A stretch of DNA of 64,000 nucleotides from contig NZ_CP050063.1 in the NCBI RefSeq assembly GCF_011604685.1, positions 2,502,501 to 2,566,500 on the forward strand, given 5' to 3'. The stretch's first letter is position 1; each line of letters begins with the position of its first letter. Below are positions 35,971 through 44,524 of the stretch, piece after piece. The DNA is from Spirosoma aureum (GTDB lineage Bacteria; Bacteroidota; Bacteroidia; Cytophagales; Spirosomataceae). The notes under the pieces were generated by a model that saw only the letters and a program-made list of their open reading frames with translations, did not search any database and had not been told where the DNA came from. The position numbers were made by a program, and so were the translations under genes.

Positions 35971-38370
35971 ATGCTTTTTAACTATTTTAAAATCGCCTGG
36001 CGAAACATCATTCGGAATAAAGCCTTCTCGGCCATCAATATTCTGGGGCTGGCCCTTGGCATGGCCTGTAGCTTATTGATTTTCCTCTGGATTCAGGATG
36101 AGCTGAGCATCGATAATTACCATGCCAACGGCCCTCAGTTGTATAACGTGATGCAACGTCAGCTATACGATGGGAAGGTAGAAGCGGGCCGTTTTACGCC
36201 GGGGGTGTTGCCCGATGAGTTGAAAAAGCAATTCCCCGAAATTGTATATGCAGCAGGCTATACGGGTTGGGAAGCTCAGATGACATTTGCCGTTGGCGAT
36301 AAGATTAACAAAGAAACCGGCCATTGGGCGGGAGCCGACTGGTTCAAGATGTTCAGTATACCACTTCTGGCCGGTACACCCAATACGGCTCTGAGTTCGC
36401 CGAGTGGTATTGCTATTTCCAGAAAAGTAGCTGAGTCCTATTTCGGCAATTCGGTAGCAGCTCTGGGGAAAAGCATCCGAATCGACAATCGGGATGATTT
36501 TCAGGTTACGGCCGTTTTTGAAAATCTGCCGGAAAACTCATCGGATAACTATGATTTTTTGCTCAACTGGCAGAATTGCCTGGCGCGCAATCCCTGGATG
36601 AAAGAGTGGGGAAATAACGGTCCGCATACGCGTATCATGCTTCGACCTGATGCGAACGTAGCAAACCTCGACGCTAAGCTCAAACCGTTTTTGCGGAAGT
36701 ATAATAAGGACATTGGCAAAAACTTCGATGCGCAGTTATTTCTACAGGCTTATCCCGACGGTTATCTGTATTCCAACTTTAAGAATGGCCAACAGGATGG
36801 CGGACGCATCGAATATGTACGATTGTTTAGTATTGTTGCCGTTTTTCTCTTGCTGATTGCCTGCATCAATTTCATGAATCTGGCCACGGCTCGTTCGATC
36901 AAACGGGCGAAAGAAGTGGGCGTTCGAAAAGTGATTGGCGCCGTACGAAGTTTACTGGTCGGGCAGTTTATTGGCGAAGCGTTATTGTTTACCGTTCTGG
37001 CTTTAGGGTTTGCGTTATTTCTTGCTTTCTTCCTGCTGCCTTCATTCAACTCATTAACGGGAAAACACATCAGTCTGCAAACGACGCAACCATCGTTCTG
37101 GGTCATATTGATCAGTATGGCATTGCTCACCGGCTTACTTGCCGGAAGTTATCCTGCCTTGTTTCTATCGTCGCTTGAGCCGGTTCGGGTACTGAAGGGC
37201 TCGCTAAAATTCGGCTCTGGCGCACGACTATTCCGGCAGGGACTGGTTGTGTTTCAGTTTGTGCTGTCGATGCTGCTCATTGTGGGTACGATCATTGTGT
37301 ATCGGCAGGTCAACTATGTGCAAACCACAAACCTTGGATATGAGCGCGAGAACCTGATTTATGTTCCGGTTGAGGGCGAACTGTCAACCCTGTCGACCTA
37401 TAAAACTTTCAAGGATGAGTTGTTACGCCAGCCCGGAATTCTGGCCGTATCGTCCATGCAGGAAGCTCCGACAAATATCGGAAGCAGTACGGGTGGAGTA
37501 ACCTGGCCGGGGAAAGATCCGAACGTCAATATTGAAATTACGCAGACAGCTGTCGGCTACGATCTGATAAAGACTCTGAAGGTAAACGTAACGGGCCGCG
37601 ATTTTTCACCCGAATTTGGTACAGATACCAGCAATTACCTCATCAACGAAGCCACGGCCAGGCGCATTGGGTATAAAAACCGCACCGGCGGACTGGCCGG
37701 GTCGCTCGTTGGGCAGCCCATTACGATGTGGGGTAAGCCGGGAAAAATAATTGGTGTTATGGAAGACTTTCACTTTCAGTCGCTGCACATTCCAATCGCG
37801 CCATTGATCATCCGGTTAAATACTAATCCCGGCTCCCAGAATTTCCTGATTCGTACGCAACCGGGGCAAACTAAGCAGGCGCTGGCTAGTGTGGAAACGT
37901 TGTGGAAACAACTGAATCCGAAATTTCCATTTTCGTACCGGTTTGCCGACGATGAATATCAGAAGCTCTATAAAAGCGAAGCCGTTGTAGGCATGCTGGC
38001 GAATTATTTCGCGTTTTTAGCCATCTTCATTTCCTGCCTGGGGTTGTTTGGCCTATCCGCATTTACGGCCGAACAGCGTACCAAAGAAATTGGCGTCCGC
38101 AAAGTACTCGGCGCTTCCGTTGGTGGTATTGTAGGCTTGCTTTCTAAAGACTTCCTGAAACTGGTACTGATCGCTATTGTCATAGCGTCGCCCCTGGCCT
38201 GGTATGCCATGAACCGGTGGTTGCAGGGCTTTGCCTATAAGCTTGCCATCGAGTGGTGGATATTCGCGCTGGCGGGTGTGCTGGCCGTGGGGATCGCTTT
38301 AGTAACAATAAGTTTCCAGAGCATTAAAGCGGCTCTGATGAATCCGGTAAAATCATTGAAAACTGAATAA
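35971..38370 (+). CDS. P13: ABC permease, prefix-less sister of P6
   Basis: A 799-residue permease starting MLFNYFKIAWRNIIRNKAFS. Its core is closest to that of P6: LGLALGMACSLLI in TM1, FKNGQQDGGRIEYVRLFS before TM2, AKEVGVRKVIGAVRS near 311, and TWPGKDPN and RIGYKNRTGG in ectodomain 2. Unlike P6 it has no prefix. The C-terminus is SLKTE rather than SLRSE. It follows the head-GIN gene by 42 bp and precedes the second secreted paralogue by 12 bp. Confidence 0.95.
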   Translation: MLFNYFKIAWRNIIRNKAFSAINILGLALGMACSLLIFLWIQDELSIDNYHANGPQLYNVMQRQLYDGKVEAGRFTPGVLPDELKKQFPEIVYAAGYTGWEAQMTFAVGDKINKETGHWAGADWFKMFSIPLLAGTPNTALSSPSGIAISRKVAESYFGNSVAALGKSIRIDNRDDFQVTAVFENLPENSSDNYDFLLNWQNCLARNPWMKEWGNNGPHTRIMLRPDANVANLDAKLKPFLRKYNKDIGKNFDAQLFLQAYPDGYLYSNFKNGQQDGGRIEYVRLFSIVAVFLLLIACINFMNLATARSIKRAKEVGVRKVIGAVRSLLVGQFIGEALLFTVLALGFALFLAFFLLPSFNSLTGKHISLQTTQPSFWVILISMALLTGLLAGSYPALFLSSLEPVRVLKGSLKFGSGARLFRQGLVVFQFVLSMLLIVGTIIVYRQVNYVQTTNLGYERENLIYVPVEGELSTLSTYKTFKDELLRQPGILAVSSMQEAPTNIGSSTGGVTWPGKDPNVNIEITQTAVGYDLIKTLKVNVTGRDFSPEFGTDTSNYLINEATARRIGYKNRTGGLAGSLVGQPITMWGKPGKIIGVMEDFHFQSLHIPIAPLIIRLNTNPGSQNFLIRTQPGQTKQALASVETLWKQLNPKFPFSYRFADDEYQKLYKSEAVVGMLANYFAFLAIFISCLGLFGLSAFTAEQRTKEIGVRKVLGASVGGIVGLLSKDFLKLVLIAIVIASPLAWYAMNRWLQGFAYKLAIEWWIFALAGVLAVGIALVTISFQSIKAALMNPVKSLKTE

Positions 38371-38382
38371 ACAACAATTCGT

Positions 38383-38997
38383 ATGAAAACGCTCGTAACA
38401 ACTTTATTCGCCCTTACTGCATCGCTGGCACTGGCTCAGCAGAAGAACTCAATCAGTCGAAGCATTAACGATGATGGCAAAACCTTATCGATTCGGGTAA
38501 ACGGCACTATGGATGGCAAACCGATTGACTATGACCGCACTTTCGATGTCTCCAGGTTAAGTCGGGATGAGCGTAATGCACTCCGCGAGCATATTCTGGA
38601 TTCGCTGAACGTGGGAATGCCCGAGCCGCCCAAACGGCCTATTGCTCCACGGGCAGCACTGGCCCCGCGTGAGCCGAGGACTCCCAGAACCCCATCGGCT
38701 CCAACTCCCCCAACTTCGCCCGAACCTATGACCATCATCAGTAGTGATCAATCCATTGTATCGGTGAGTAGTGGTGATAATCAGGCGGTGGCAGTAGGGG
38801 GCAAGAATCCCTATACCAAAGAGGTGAAATACAATTCAGAATCCGGGCAACTATTCCTGCGCTATCGGTTTAATAAAGATGGCGAAGAGTTCACGTATGA
38901 ACGTAAAGTAGATGCCCATGATAAATCGCAGCAGGAACGGCAGCAGATCATCGATGGGATTGAAAAAGAAATAGGCGTCCCTAAAAATAGTAAATAA
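38383..38997 (+). CDS. Secreted protein, paralogue of the 18877 gene
   Basis: A 204-residue protein with a signal peptide ending ALAQ (residue 18). Residues 19-80 match the 18877 protein (SINDDGKTLSIRVNG, DYDRTFDVSRLS, ALREHILDSL). A Pro/Ala/Arg-rich linker (about 83-120) follows. The C-terminal half then repeats the theme of the N-terminal domain in a diverged form: LFLRYRFNKDGEEFTYERKVDAHD resembles the start plus YDRTFDV. It lies 12 bp from both P13 and P14 and is surely in the same transcript. Function is unknown; it is probably periplasmic. Confidence 0.75.
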   Translation: MKTLVTTLFALTASLALAQQKNSISRSINDDGKTLSIRVNGTMDGKPIDYDRTFDVSRLSRDERNALREHILDSLNVGMPEPPKRPIAPRAALAPREPRTPRTPSAPTPPTSPEPMTIISSDQSIVSVSSGDNQAVAVGGKNPYTKEVKYNSESGQLFLRYRFNKDGEEFTYERKVDAHDKSQQERQQIIDGIEKEIGVPKNSK

Positions 38998-39009
38998 CGA
39001 ATACGCTCA

Positions 39010-41400
39010 ATGATCCGGAATTATCTGAAAATCGCCTGGCGAAATCTTGTCAACCAACGGGTTTACAGTCTGCTCAATTTGTCGGGTTTAAGCCTTGGCC
39101 TTACCTGCGTATCGATTATTGCGCTGTACCTTAAAAATGAAGTAACCTTCGATGGATTTCACGAAAAGGCGGACCGTATTTACCGGTTGACGAATACTAC
39201 AACCAATGCCAGCGGTACAGAAATCAAACACCGGACAGGTAATACCGGCGCTGTTCAAGGGCCCGCTTTTGCCACCAGCATTCCCGAAATTGAGTCGGTA
39301 ACACGGATGATGGGCGTTTCGTTTAACGTTCGTCAGGGCAACCAAGGCTTCTTTCAGAATGCACACTATGTAGATAGTAATTTCTTTCAGACGTTTTCGC
39401 TGCCTCTTCTAGAAGGTACACCCCGATCAGCACTTGCAGGGGTTAATTCGGTGGTATTGACCGAAAAAGGAGCCAAGAAGTATTTTGGAACCACGTACGC
39501 GCTGGGCCAGCGACTTAGTTTAGAGATCAACGGGAAGTTTGAACCGTTTGTCGTTACGGGAGTTGCCTATAATCCACGACCAAATTCGTCGCTGCAATTT
39601 GAGATGCTGCTGCCATTTAACAACTACAAAGACGATCAATGGCTCAGTCAGTATCTCGCCACGTTTTTCGTGCTGAGGCCAGGCGTATCGACAGCAAACG
39701 TGGAGCAGAAGATGGCTCAGACATTTGCTGTCCTGGGCCGGGAGCAGGTAGCCAAAGCAGCTCAGGAGCGCGGTTATCAGGAACAGCGGTTATTCGGGCT
39801 GCAACCCCTTGCCGACATTCATTTAACGGTGAGCTATGGTGGCGGCAATGAACTCGCTTCGCCCAATAGTCCCATGGTTCTGTATCTGCTGGGGGGAATA
39901 GCCATTTTTATCCTGACCATTGCCTGCATCAATTTTGTTAATCTGACCATTGCCCGTTCACTGCGACGGGCGCGGGAAGTGGGCGTTCGGAAGGTAATCG
40001 GCGGAAAGCGAAGCCAGTTGATCAAGCAGTTTTTAGGCGAATCATTTCTGCTGAGCACACTTGCATTCGGTCTGGCCCTGGTGCTGGCGCAGCTTATTTT
40101 ACCATACGTCAACGCAATTGTAGGCCAAAATCTTAGTCTGTCATATCTGTTTGATACCCGGTTGGTGCTGCTTTACGTGGGCCTGCTGGTCATCACCGCA
40201 CTGTTGGCCGGATCATATCCCGCCTTCGTCCTGTCGAAGTTCAATCCGTCGCGCGTATTGTCCGGACGGGTTGGGCTTCCGGGGAAAAACTACCTCAGCC
40301 AGGGATTGGTTGTCGTGCAGTTTGCGCTGTCGGTTATTCTGATCGTAGCAACGCTGGCCGTTTTTGCCCAATTTGACTTTCTGACCACAAAGGAACTTGG
40401 CTATAATCCAGAGCATCTGGTTCGGATTGAACTTCCTCCACAACGGGAGGGTAATGACAATTTTGCCCGACTATTCCGGCAGAAACTCGCCAGCCAGCCA
40501 GATGTTGTCAGCGTTACGGCTAAAGACCGGCTTGATGAATACACCAGCGTACGGACTGCCGACAAAGAGCTGGACGTCAATTACCTGCGCATTGATGACA
40601 ATTATTTGCCGACGCTGGGTATTAAACTGGCTCAGGGTCGAAATTTTTCGACGGCGTATGCATCGGATACACTCGACAACGCGCTGGTCAACGAAAGCTT
40701 TGTTCGCGAAGCAGGCTGGAAAAATCCCATCGGGCAACGGGTCTTTTTCCCGGATCGTACGAACAAGGCGTACCGGGTTGTGGGCGTCGTGCGGGATTAT
40801 CATTTTTCGTCGTTGCATGAAGCAATCAGGCCACAGGTTTTCATTGGCGATTCGGATCTGGGATTTGGTGAGGTATGGGTCAGAATACGACCCGGCAATA
40901 GCGCCCGAACACTGACCATGCTCGACCATATGTACCACGAGATTGTTCCGCAGCATTATTATCACTACCAGTTTATGGATACAATTCTTGCGCAGCAGTA
41001 TGAGCTGGAAACGCGTCTACGGCAAATCATCAGCTGGGCCGCCGGTTTATGCCTGTTCATCTCGTGCCTGGGTTTGTTTGGTATTGCCACGTTCTCGGCC
41101 GAACGACGTACGAAAGAAATTGGGGTTCGTAAAGTGCTCGGTGCATCGACTGCCGAAGTGGCGACCCTGCTTTCGCGCGATTTGCTTTGGTTGCTGCTGC
41201 CTGCCATCCTGATAGCCATACCTATAGCCTGGCTATCACTGAATAACTGGCTGGAAATGTATCCGTTCCACGTAAATCTGAGTGTGTGGCTGTTCATAGG
41301 GGCGGCTTGTTTTACTGTGTTTATTGCTTTGGCAACCGTGAGTTTTCAGAGTGTAAAAGCCGCGTTGATGAATCCTGTGAAAAGCTTGCGAAGTGAATAG
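39010..41400 (+). CDS. P14: ABC permease without prefix
   Basis: A 796-residue permease. TM1 region reads LSGLSLGLTCVSIIALYLKNEVTF, more diverged than its neighbours. The first coupling motif is RRAREVGVRKVIGGKRS near 319, the second RRTKEIGVRKVLGAS near 700, preceded by FSAE. The last helices have LLWLLLPAILIAIPIAWLSLNNW, and the final helix FIGAACFTVFIALATVSFQSVK. Ectodomain 2 is short and lacks the usual tryptophan-rich GKDP stretch. It ends 39 bp before a 98-residue gene. Confidence 0.95.
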   Translation: MIRNYLKIAWRNLVNQRVYSLLNLSGLSLGLTCVSIIALYLKNEVTFDGFHEKADRIYRLTNTTTNASGTEIKHRTGNTGAVQGPAFATSIPEIESVTRMMGVSFNVRQGNQGFFQNAHYVDSNFFQTFSLPLLEGTPRSALAGVNSVVLTEKGAKKYFGTTYALGQRLSLEINGKFEPFVVTGVAYNPRPNSSLQFEMLLPFNNYKDDQWLSQYLATFFVLRPGVSTANVEQKMAQTFAVLGREQVAKAAQERGYQEQRLFGLQPLADIHLTVSYGGGNELASPNSPMVLYLLGGIAIFILTIACINFVNLTIARSLRRAREVGVRKVIGGKRSQLIKQFLGESFLLSTLAFGLALVLAQLILPYVNAIVGQNLSLSYLFDTRLVLLYVGLLVITALLAGSYPAFVLSKFNPSRVLSGRVGLPGKNYLSQGLVVVQFALSVILIVATLAVFAQFDFLTTKELGYNPEHLVRIELPPQREGNDNFARLFRQKLASQPDVVSVTAKDRLDEYTSVRTADKELDVNYLRIDDNYLPTLGIKLAQGRNFSTAYASDTLDNALVNESFVREAGWKNPIGQRVFFPDRTNKAYRVVGVVRDYHFSSLHEAIRPQVFIGDSDLGFGEVWVRIRPGNSARTLTMLDHMYHEIVPQHYYHYQFMDTILAQQYELETRLRQIISWAAGLCLFISCLGLFGIATFSAERRTKEIGVRKVLGASTAEVATLLSRDLLWLLLPAILIAIPIAWLSLNNWLEMYPFHVNLSVWLFIGAACFTVFIALATVSFQSVKAALMNPVKSLRSE

Positions 41401-41439
41401 AGTTTAATTGATTCTCTTACTATCTAAATCTAAACAACC

Positions 41440-41736
41440 ATGGCACACATTGCTATTCCCATTCCCTCGACGCCCGGCAAACAGGACATCGAAATCGATG
41501 TAACGATCAATGGTAAAAAACATGAACTACACTATCGGGTGGAGCTTTTTTACTGGGGCGATTGCACGATTCCAACCTTCGACCGGGTGGACTGTCTGCG
41601 CGAAATGATCTCCCATTACGATCAGGATTGGACGCTCTACTACATTGGTGCACCAACCGATGATTTTGTGCCCATCGCATTTGTGAAAAAGGGCGATCGG
41701 GAAATCCAGCGTAAGCTGTTAACCGGAGCTATCTGA
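41440..41736 (+). CDS. Small cytoplasmic protein of unknown function
   Basis: A 98-residue protein without signal peptide or membrane segment. It is acidic and aromatic-rich: DIEIDVTINGKKHELHYRVELFYWGDC near 18-44, then REMISHYDQDWTLYYIGAPTDDFVPIAFVKK. It looks like a small alpha-beta fold, but no family is recognised. It sits between P14 (39 bp) and P15 (43 bp) in the same direction, so it is likely a member of the long transcript. Confidence 0.7.
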   Translation: MAHIAIPIPSTPGKQDIEIDVTINGKKHELHYRVELFYWGDCTIPTFDRVDCLREMISHYDQDWTLYYIGAPTDDFVPIAFVKKGDREIQRKLLTGAI

Positions 41737-41779
41737 GCCTATAGACCCAACATCTACTCAATCAAACTGTTAAAAAGCC

Positions 41780-44185
41780 ATGTTCCGCAACTACATCAAA
41801 ATTGCTTTTCGCAATCTGTCGAAACACAAAACCTTCAGTTTTATTAACATTACGGGTGTAGCTGTGGGGCTGGCTTGTTTCCTGCTTATTGCGCTTTACG
41901 TACGGGATGAACTAAGTTACGACCGCTATAACGCCAATACCGACCGTATCTTCCGCGTCACCAGAACGTTTCTATCATCAGAAGGAACTGCTTCTCTGAA
42001 ACTGGCACAGGCCGCTCCACCATTCGGGCCTTTGATCAAACAGGATTTTCCCGACGTAGAGCAGGTTGTTCGAACGCTTGATAACAATGGGTTGCTGCGC
42101 TACGGCGAACATTCGTTCAATGAGGAGAATATGTATCTTGCTGAACCCAATCTGTTCAAGGTATTGAGTTTCCAGCTTGTCAGTGGTAATCCCGATCATG
42201 CACTCGTAAATCCATTTTCGATTATGTTCTCCCGGCCAATGGCGGAGAAATATTTCGGTAAGGAAAACCCGATTGGCAAGACTGTACGACTCAATAACCA
42301 GTATGATCTGACCGTAACGGGAGTCTATGAGCCATTGCCCGCACAGGCTCATTTTCATCCCAGTTTTCTGATGTCATTTTCGACGTTGAACGACCCCCGT
42401 TTTTACGGTGCCGAGGGATTGCGGACTAACTGGAGCAACAACTCGTTCAATACCTATCTGTTACTGAAACCGGGTGCCAATCCAAAACGTGTTGAAGCCG
42501 CTTTCCCTGAATTTCAGAACAAACACGTTCCGGCAGAAGGAGGGAATAAACCCTCGACATGGTCGGTGCTGAACTTGCAGAATATTGCCGATATTCACCT
42601 ACGTTCGCACACCGATTCGGAACTGGAAGCAACCGGCGACATAAAATACATTTATCTATTTTCGGCAATCGGCCTGTTCATATTGCTGATTGCCTGCATC
42701 AATTACATGAATCTGGCAACAGCTCGCTCGGCTGGGCGGGCAAGGGAGGTGGGTATGCGCAAGGTTGTAGGGGCCTTGCGCTCCCAACTTATCAGCCAGT
42801 TTCTGAGCGAGTCGATTATTTTGGTTCTGTTTGCCCTGGGCGTCGCTATTGTTCTGGTACTGATTTGCCTGCCCGCACTGAATAGCTTTACACACAAGCA
42901 ACTCGAATTTAGCCAACTCCTCGATCCGGTCTTCCTAAGCATTCTGGTCGCTATTACCTTGTTGACCGGTTTGGTTGCGGGGAGCTATCCCGCATTCTTT
43001 CTGACCTCGTTCCGGCCGCTGGGTGTATTAAAAGGGCAGATTACGTCGGCTATGCGTACCGGCAAATTACGCCAGACACTGGTTGTTACGCAGTTTGCCA
43101 TTGCCGTTGCGCTGATCATCAGCACGGCGGTGGTCTACAATCAGATGAAATACATTCAGGATTACCGGTTAGGCTATAAGAAAGATCAGGTGCTGTTGCT
43201 GCCCGATGTGGGCGATTCAACAACGAATTATGAGACCCTTAAACAGCAACTGAAAGAAACGGGTATTGTAGGCGAGGTGGGTCGTTCGTCGCGGATACCG
43301 TCGGGCCGTTTGCTGGACTCCTATGATGCCTATGCCGAAAAAGGCGATACGATGGCCCCGGTTACGATTAATCTGCGCGGTTTGCGGGTAGACTACGACT
43401 TCATTCCGGCCTACCAGATAGGCATGGCGGCTGGCCGTAATTTCTCCCCTTCATATTCGACCGATACGTCAATGATCGTGTTGAACGAAACAGCGGTCCG
43501 GTTGTTAGGCTGGACGCCCCAGCAGGCTATTGGCAAGTCGTTTCGCTATGGCCCCGCAAATGGCCAGATCATCGGCGTAACGAAAGATTACCACTTTGAG
43601 TCGCTGCATCAGAAGGTAGCAGCCATTGCCATGGTCATGTCAACCGAAGATTTCAACTGGTTATCCATTCCGATTCAGGGGAATGTGCCTGCCGGAGTCC
43701 GACACGTTGAATCAGTCTGGAAGCGGTTTTTTCCACAACGGCCGTTCGACTACCAGTTTCTGGACGAGCGGTTTGGTCGGCTTTACGCCCGTGAACAAAC
43801 GCAACAGACGTTATTCAGTATTTTTGCCAGCGTTGCCATTCTGATTTCGTGTCTGGGTTTGTTTGGTTTGTCCATGTTCATGGCTGAGCAACGTACCAAA
43901 GAAATTGGCGTTCGGAAAGTACTCGGCGCGTCAGTATCCAGTCTGGTTGCTTTGTTGTCGCAGGATTTTCTGAAACTGGTTGGGATTGCTATTCTGATTG
44001 CGTCGCCCCTCGCAGGCTGGGCTATGGCGCAGTGGCTCAAAGGCTTCGCCTATCATACGGTACTCAGTTGGTGGGTGTTCGGATTGGCGGCCATCCTGGC
44101 GGTCAGTATTGCCCTTTTTACTGTCAGCTTTCAAAGCATAAAAGCCGCATTGGTCAATCCGGTGAAGAGTTTACGAAGTGAATGA
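41780..44185 (+). CDS. P15: ABC permease without prefix
   Basis: An 801-residue permease. Motifs are GRAREVGMRKVVGA near 319 and TKEIGVRKVLGAS near 706, preceded by LSMFMAEQR. Ectodomain 2 contains SRIPSGRLLDSYDAYAEKGD, a stretch not seen in the other copies, then AGRNFSPSYSTDTSMIVLNET. The seventh helix is followed by PLAGWAMAQW, without the usual PIAWY. It is the last gene of the long unit starting at 18877; the dyads and promoter of P16 follow. Confidence 0.95.
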   Translation: MFRNYIKIAFRNLSKHKTFSFINITGVAVGLACFLLIALYVRDELSYDRYNANTDRIFRVTRTFLSSEGTASLKLAQAAPPFGPLIKQDFPDVEQVVRTLDNNGLLRYGEHSFNEENMYLAEPNLFKVLSFQLVSGNPDHALVNPFSIMFSRPMAEKYFGKENPIGKTVRLNNQYDLTVTGVYEPLPAQAHFHPSFLMSFSTLNDPRFYGAEGLRTNWSNNSFNTYLLLKPGANPKRVEAAFPEFQNKHVPAEGGNKPSTWSVLNLQNIADIHLRSHTDSELEATGDIKYIYLFSAIGLFILLIACINYMNLATARSAGRAREVGMRKVVGALRSQLISQFLSESIILVLFALGVAIVLVLICLPALNSFTHKQLEFSQLLDPVFLSILVAITLLTGLVAGSYPAFFLTSFRPLGVLKGQITSAMRTGKLRQTLVVTQFAIAVALIISTAVVYNQMKYIQDYRLGYKKDQVLLLPDVGDSTTNYETLKQQLKETGIVGEVGRSSRIPSGRLLDSYDAYAEKGDTMAPVTINLRGLRVDYDFIPAYQIGMAAGRNFSPSYSTDTSMIVLNETAVRLLGWTPQQAIGKSFRYGPANGQIIGVTKDYHFESLHQKVAAIAMVMSTEDFNWLSIPIQGNVPAGVRHVESVWKRFFPQRPFDYQFLDERFGRLYAREQTQQTLFSIFASVAILISCLGLFGLSMFMAEQRTKEIGVRKVLGASVSSLVALLSQDFLKLVGIAILIASPLAGWAMAQWLKGFAYHTVLSWWVFGLAAILAVSIALFTVSFQSIKAALVNPVKSLRSE

Positions 44186-44232
44186 TGTAGAGGCTGTCCG
44201 CCGGAATATTCCGACCAGTTTCTACAACAAAC

Positions 44233-44271
44233 TGTCCGCAAATGGTCAGCGATGCCGTCCGTTTGCGGACA
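44233..44271 (+). promoter_or_regulatory. Tandem TGTCC-N6-GGACA operator (site C)
   Basis: Two dyads, TGTCC-GCAAAT-GGTCA (44233) and CGTCC-GTTTGC-GGACA (44256), lie 23 bp apart. Their outer arms also pair with each other (13 of 14), so the pair is a larger dyad. The centre of the second dyad is 60.5 bp from the GG of the promoter at 44323. The arrangement is nearly copied at 47025 before P17. A terminator role for the hairpin is an alternative, as TTTGTTT follows. Confidence 0.7.
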
Positions 44272-44322
44272 GTTTGTTTCGTGGTAAGGCTCACAATGAG
44301 TTAAAACGCCCGATTGACGTTA

Positions 44323-44338
44323 TGGCATAGGAGTTGAG
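44323..44338 (+). promoter_or_regulatory. Putative sigma-54 promoter of P16
   Basis: TGGCA-TAGGAG-TTGAG fits the -24/-12 layout with GA at -12. The start codon of P16 is 187 bp downstream, so the transcript would have an unusually long leader. Confidence 0.55.
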
Positions 44339-44421
44339 CTTGAAATACTAGTCTGATTATCTGGCGGATAGGAAACTTATTCGCACCGGGGGCACCGTTA
44401 ACTACTTAGCAAAAAAAAGCG

Positions 44422-44520
44422 ATGGTGGGTCGTGACATTCCGGGTAAACAACTGGTTACGCTGTAATTCGACGATCAGGAAAAGCTGTATGACCTGTTCG
44501 ATTAACCTCAACTAAAAACC
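44422..44520 (+). pseudogene. Possible remnant of a sulfatase C-terminus
   Basis: One frame reads MVGRDIPGKQLVTL-stop-FDDQEKLYDLFD-stop-PQLKTNN. The FDD-x-x-x-LYDL-x-x-x-P pattern resembles the end of sulfatase-type enzymes (a YF-D-x-x-ELYDL-x-x-DP motif, from memory). Two TAA codons (44464 and 44503) break it and no start or upstream domain is present. The match is short and could be chance. Confidence 0.22.
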
Positions 44521-44524
44521 AACA

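Larger units (their letters stand above)
44186..44524 (+). other. Intergenic region P15-P16 (339 bp)
   Basis: It holds a CGGAATATTCCG palindrome (44202-44213), the tandem operator at 44233-44271, the -24/-12 element at 44323-44338, and then about 185 bp up to the P16 start, in which a broken reading frame resembling a sulfatase tail can be read (44422-44520). No intact gene is visible. Confidence 0.7.
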
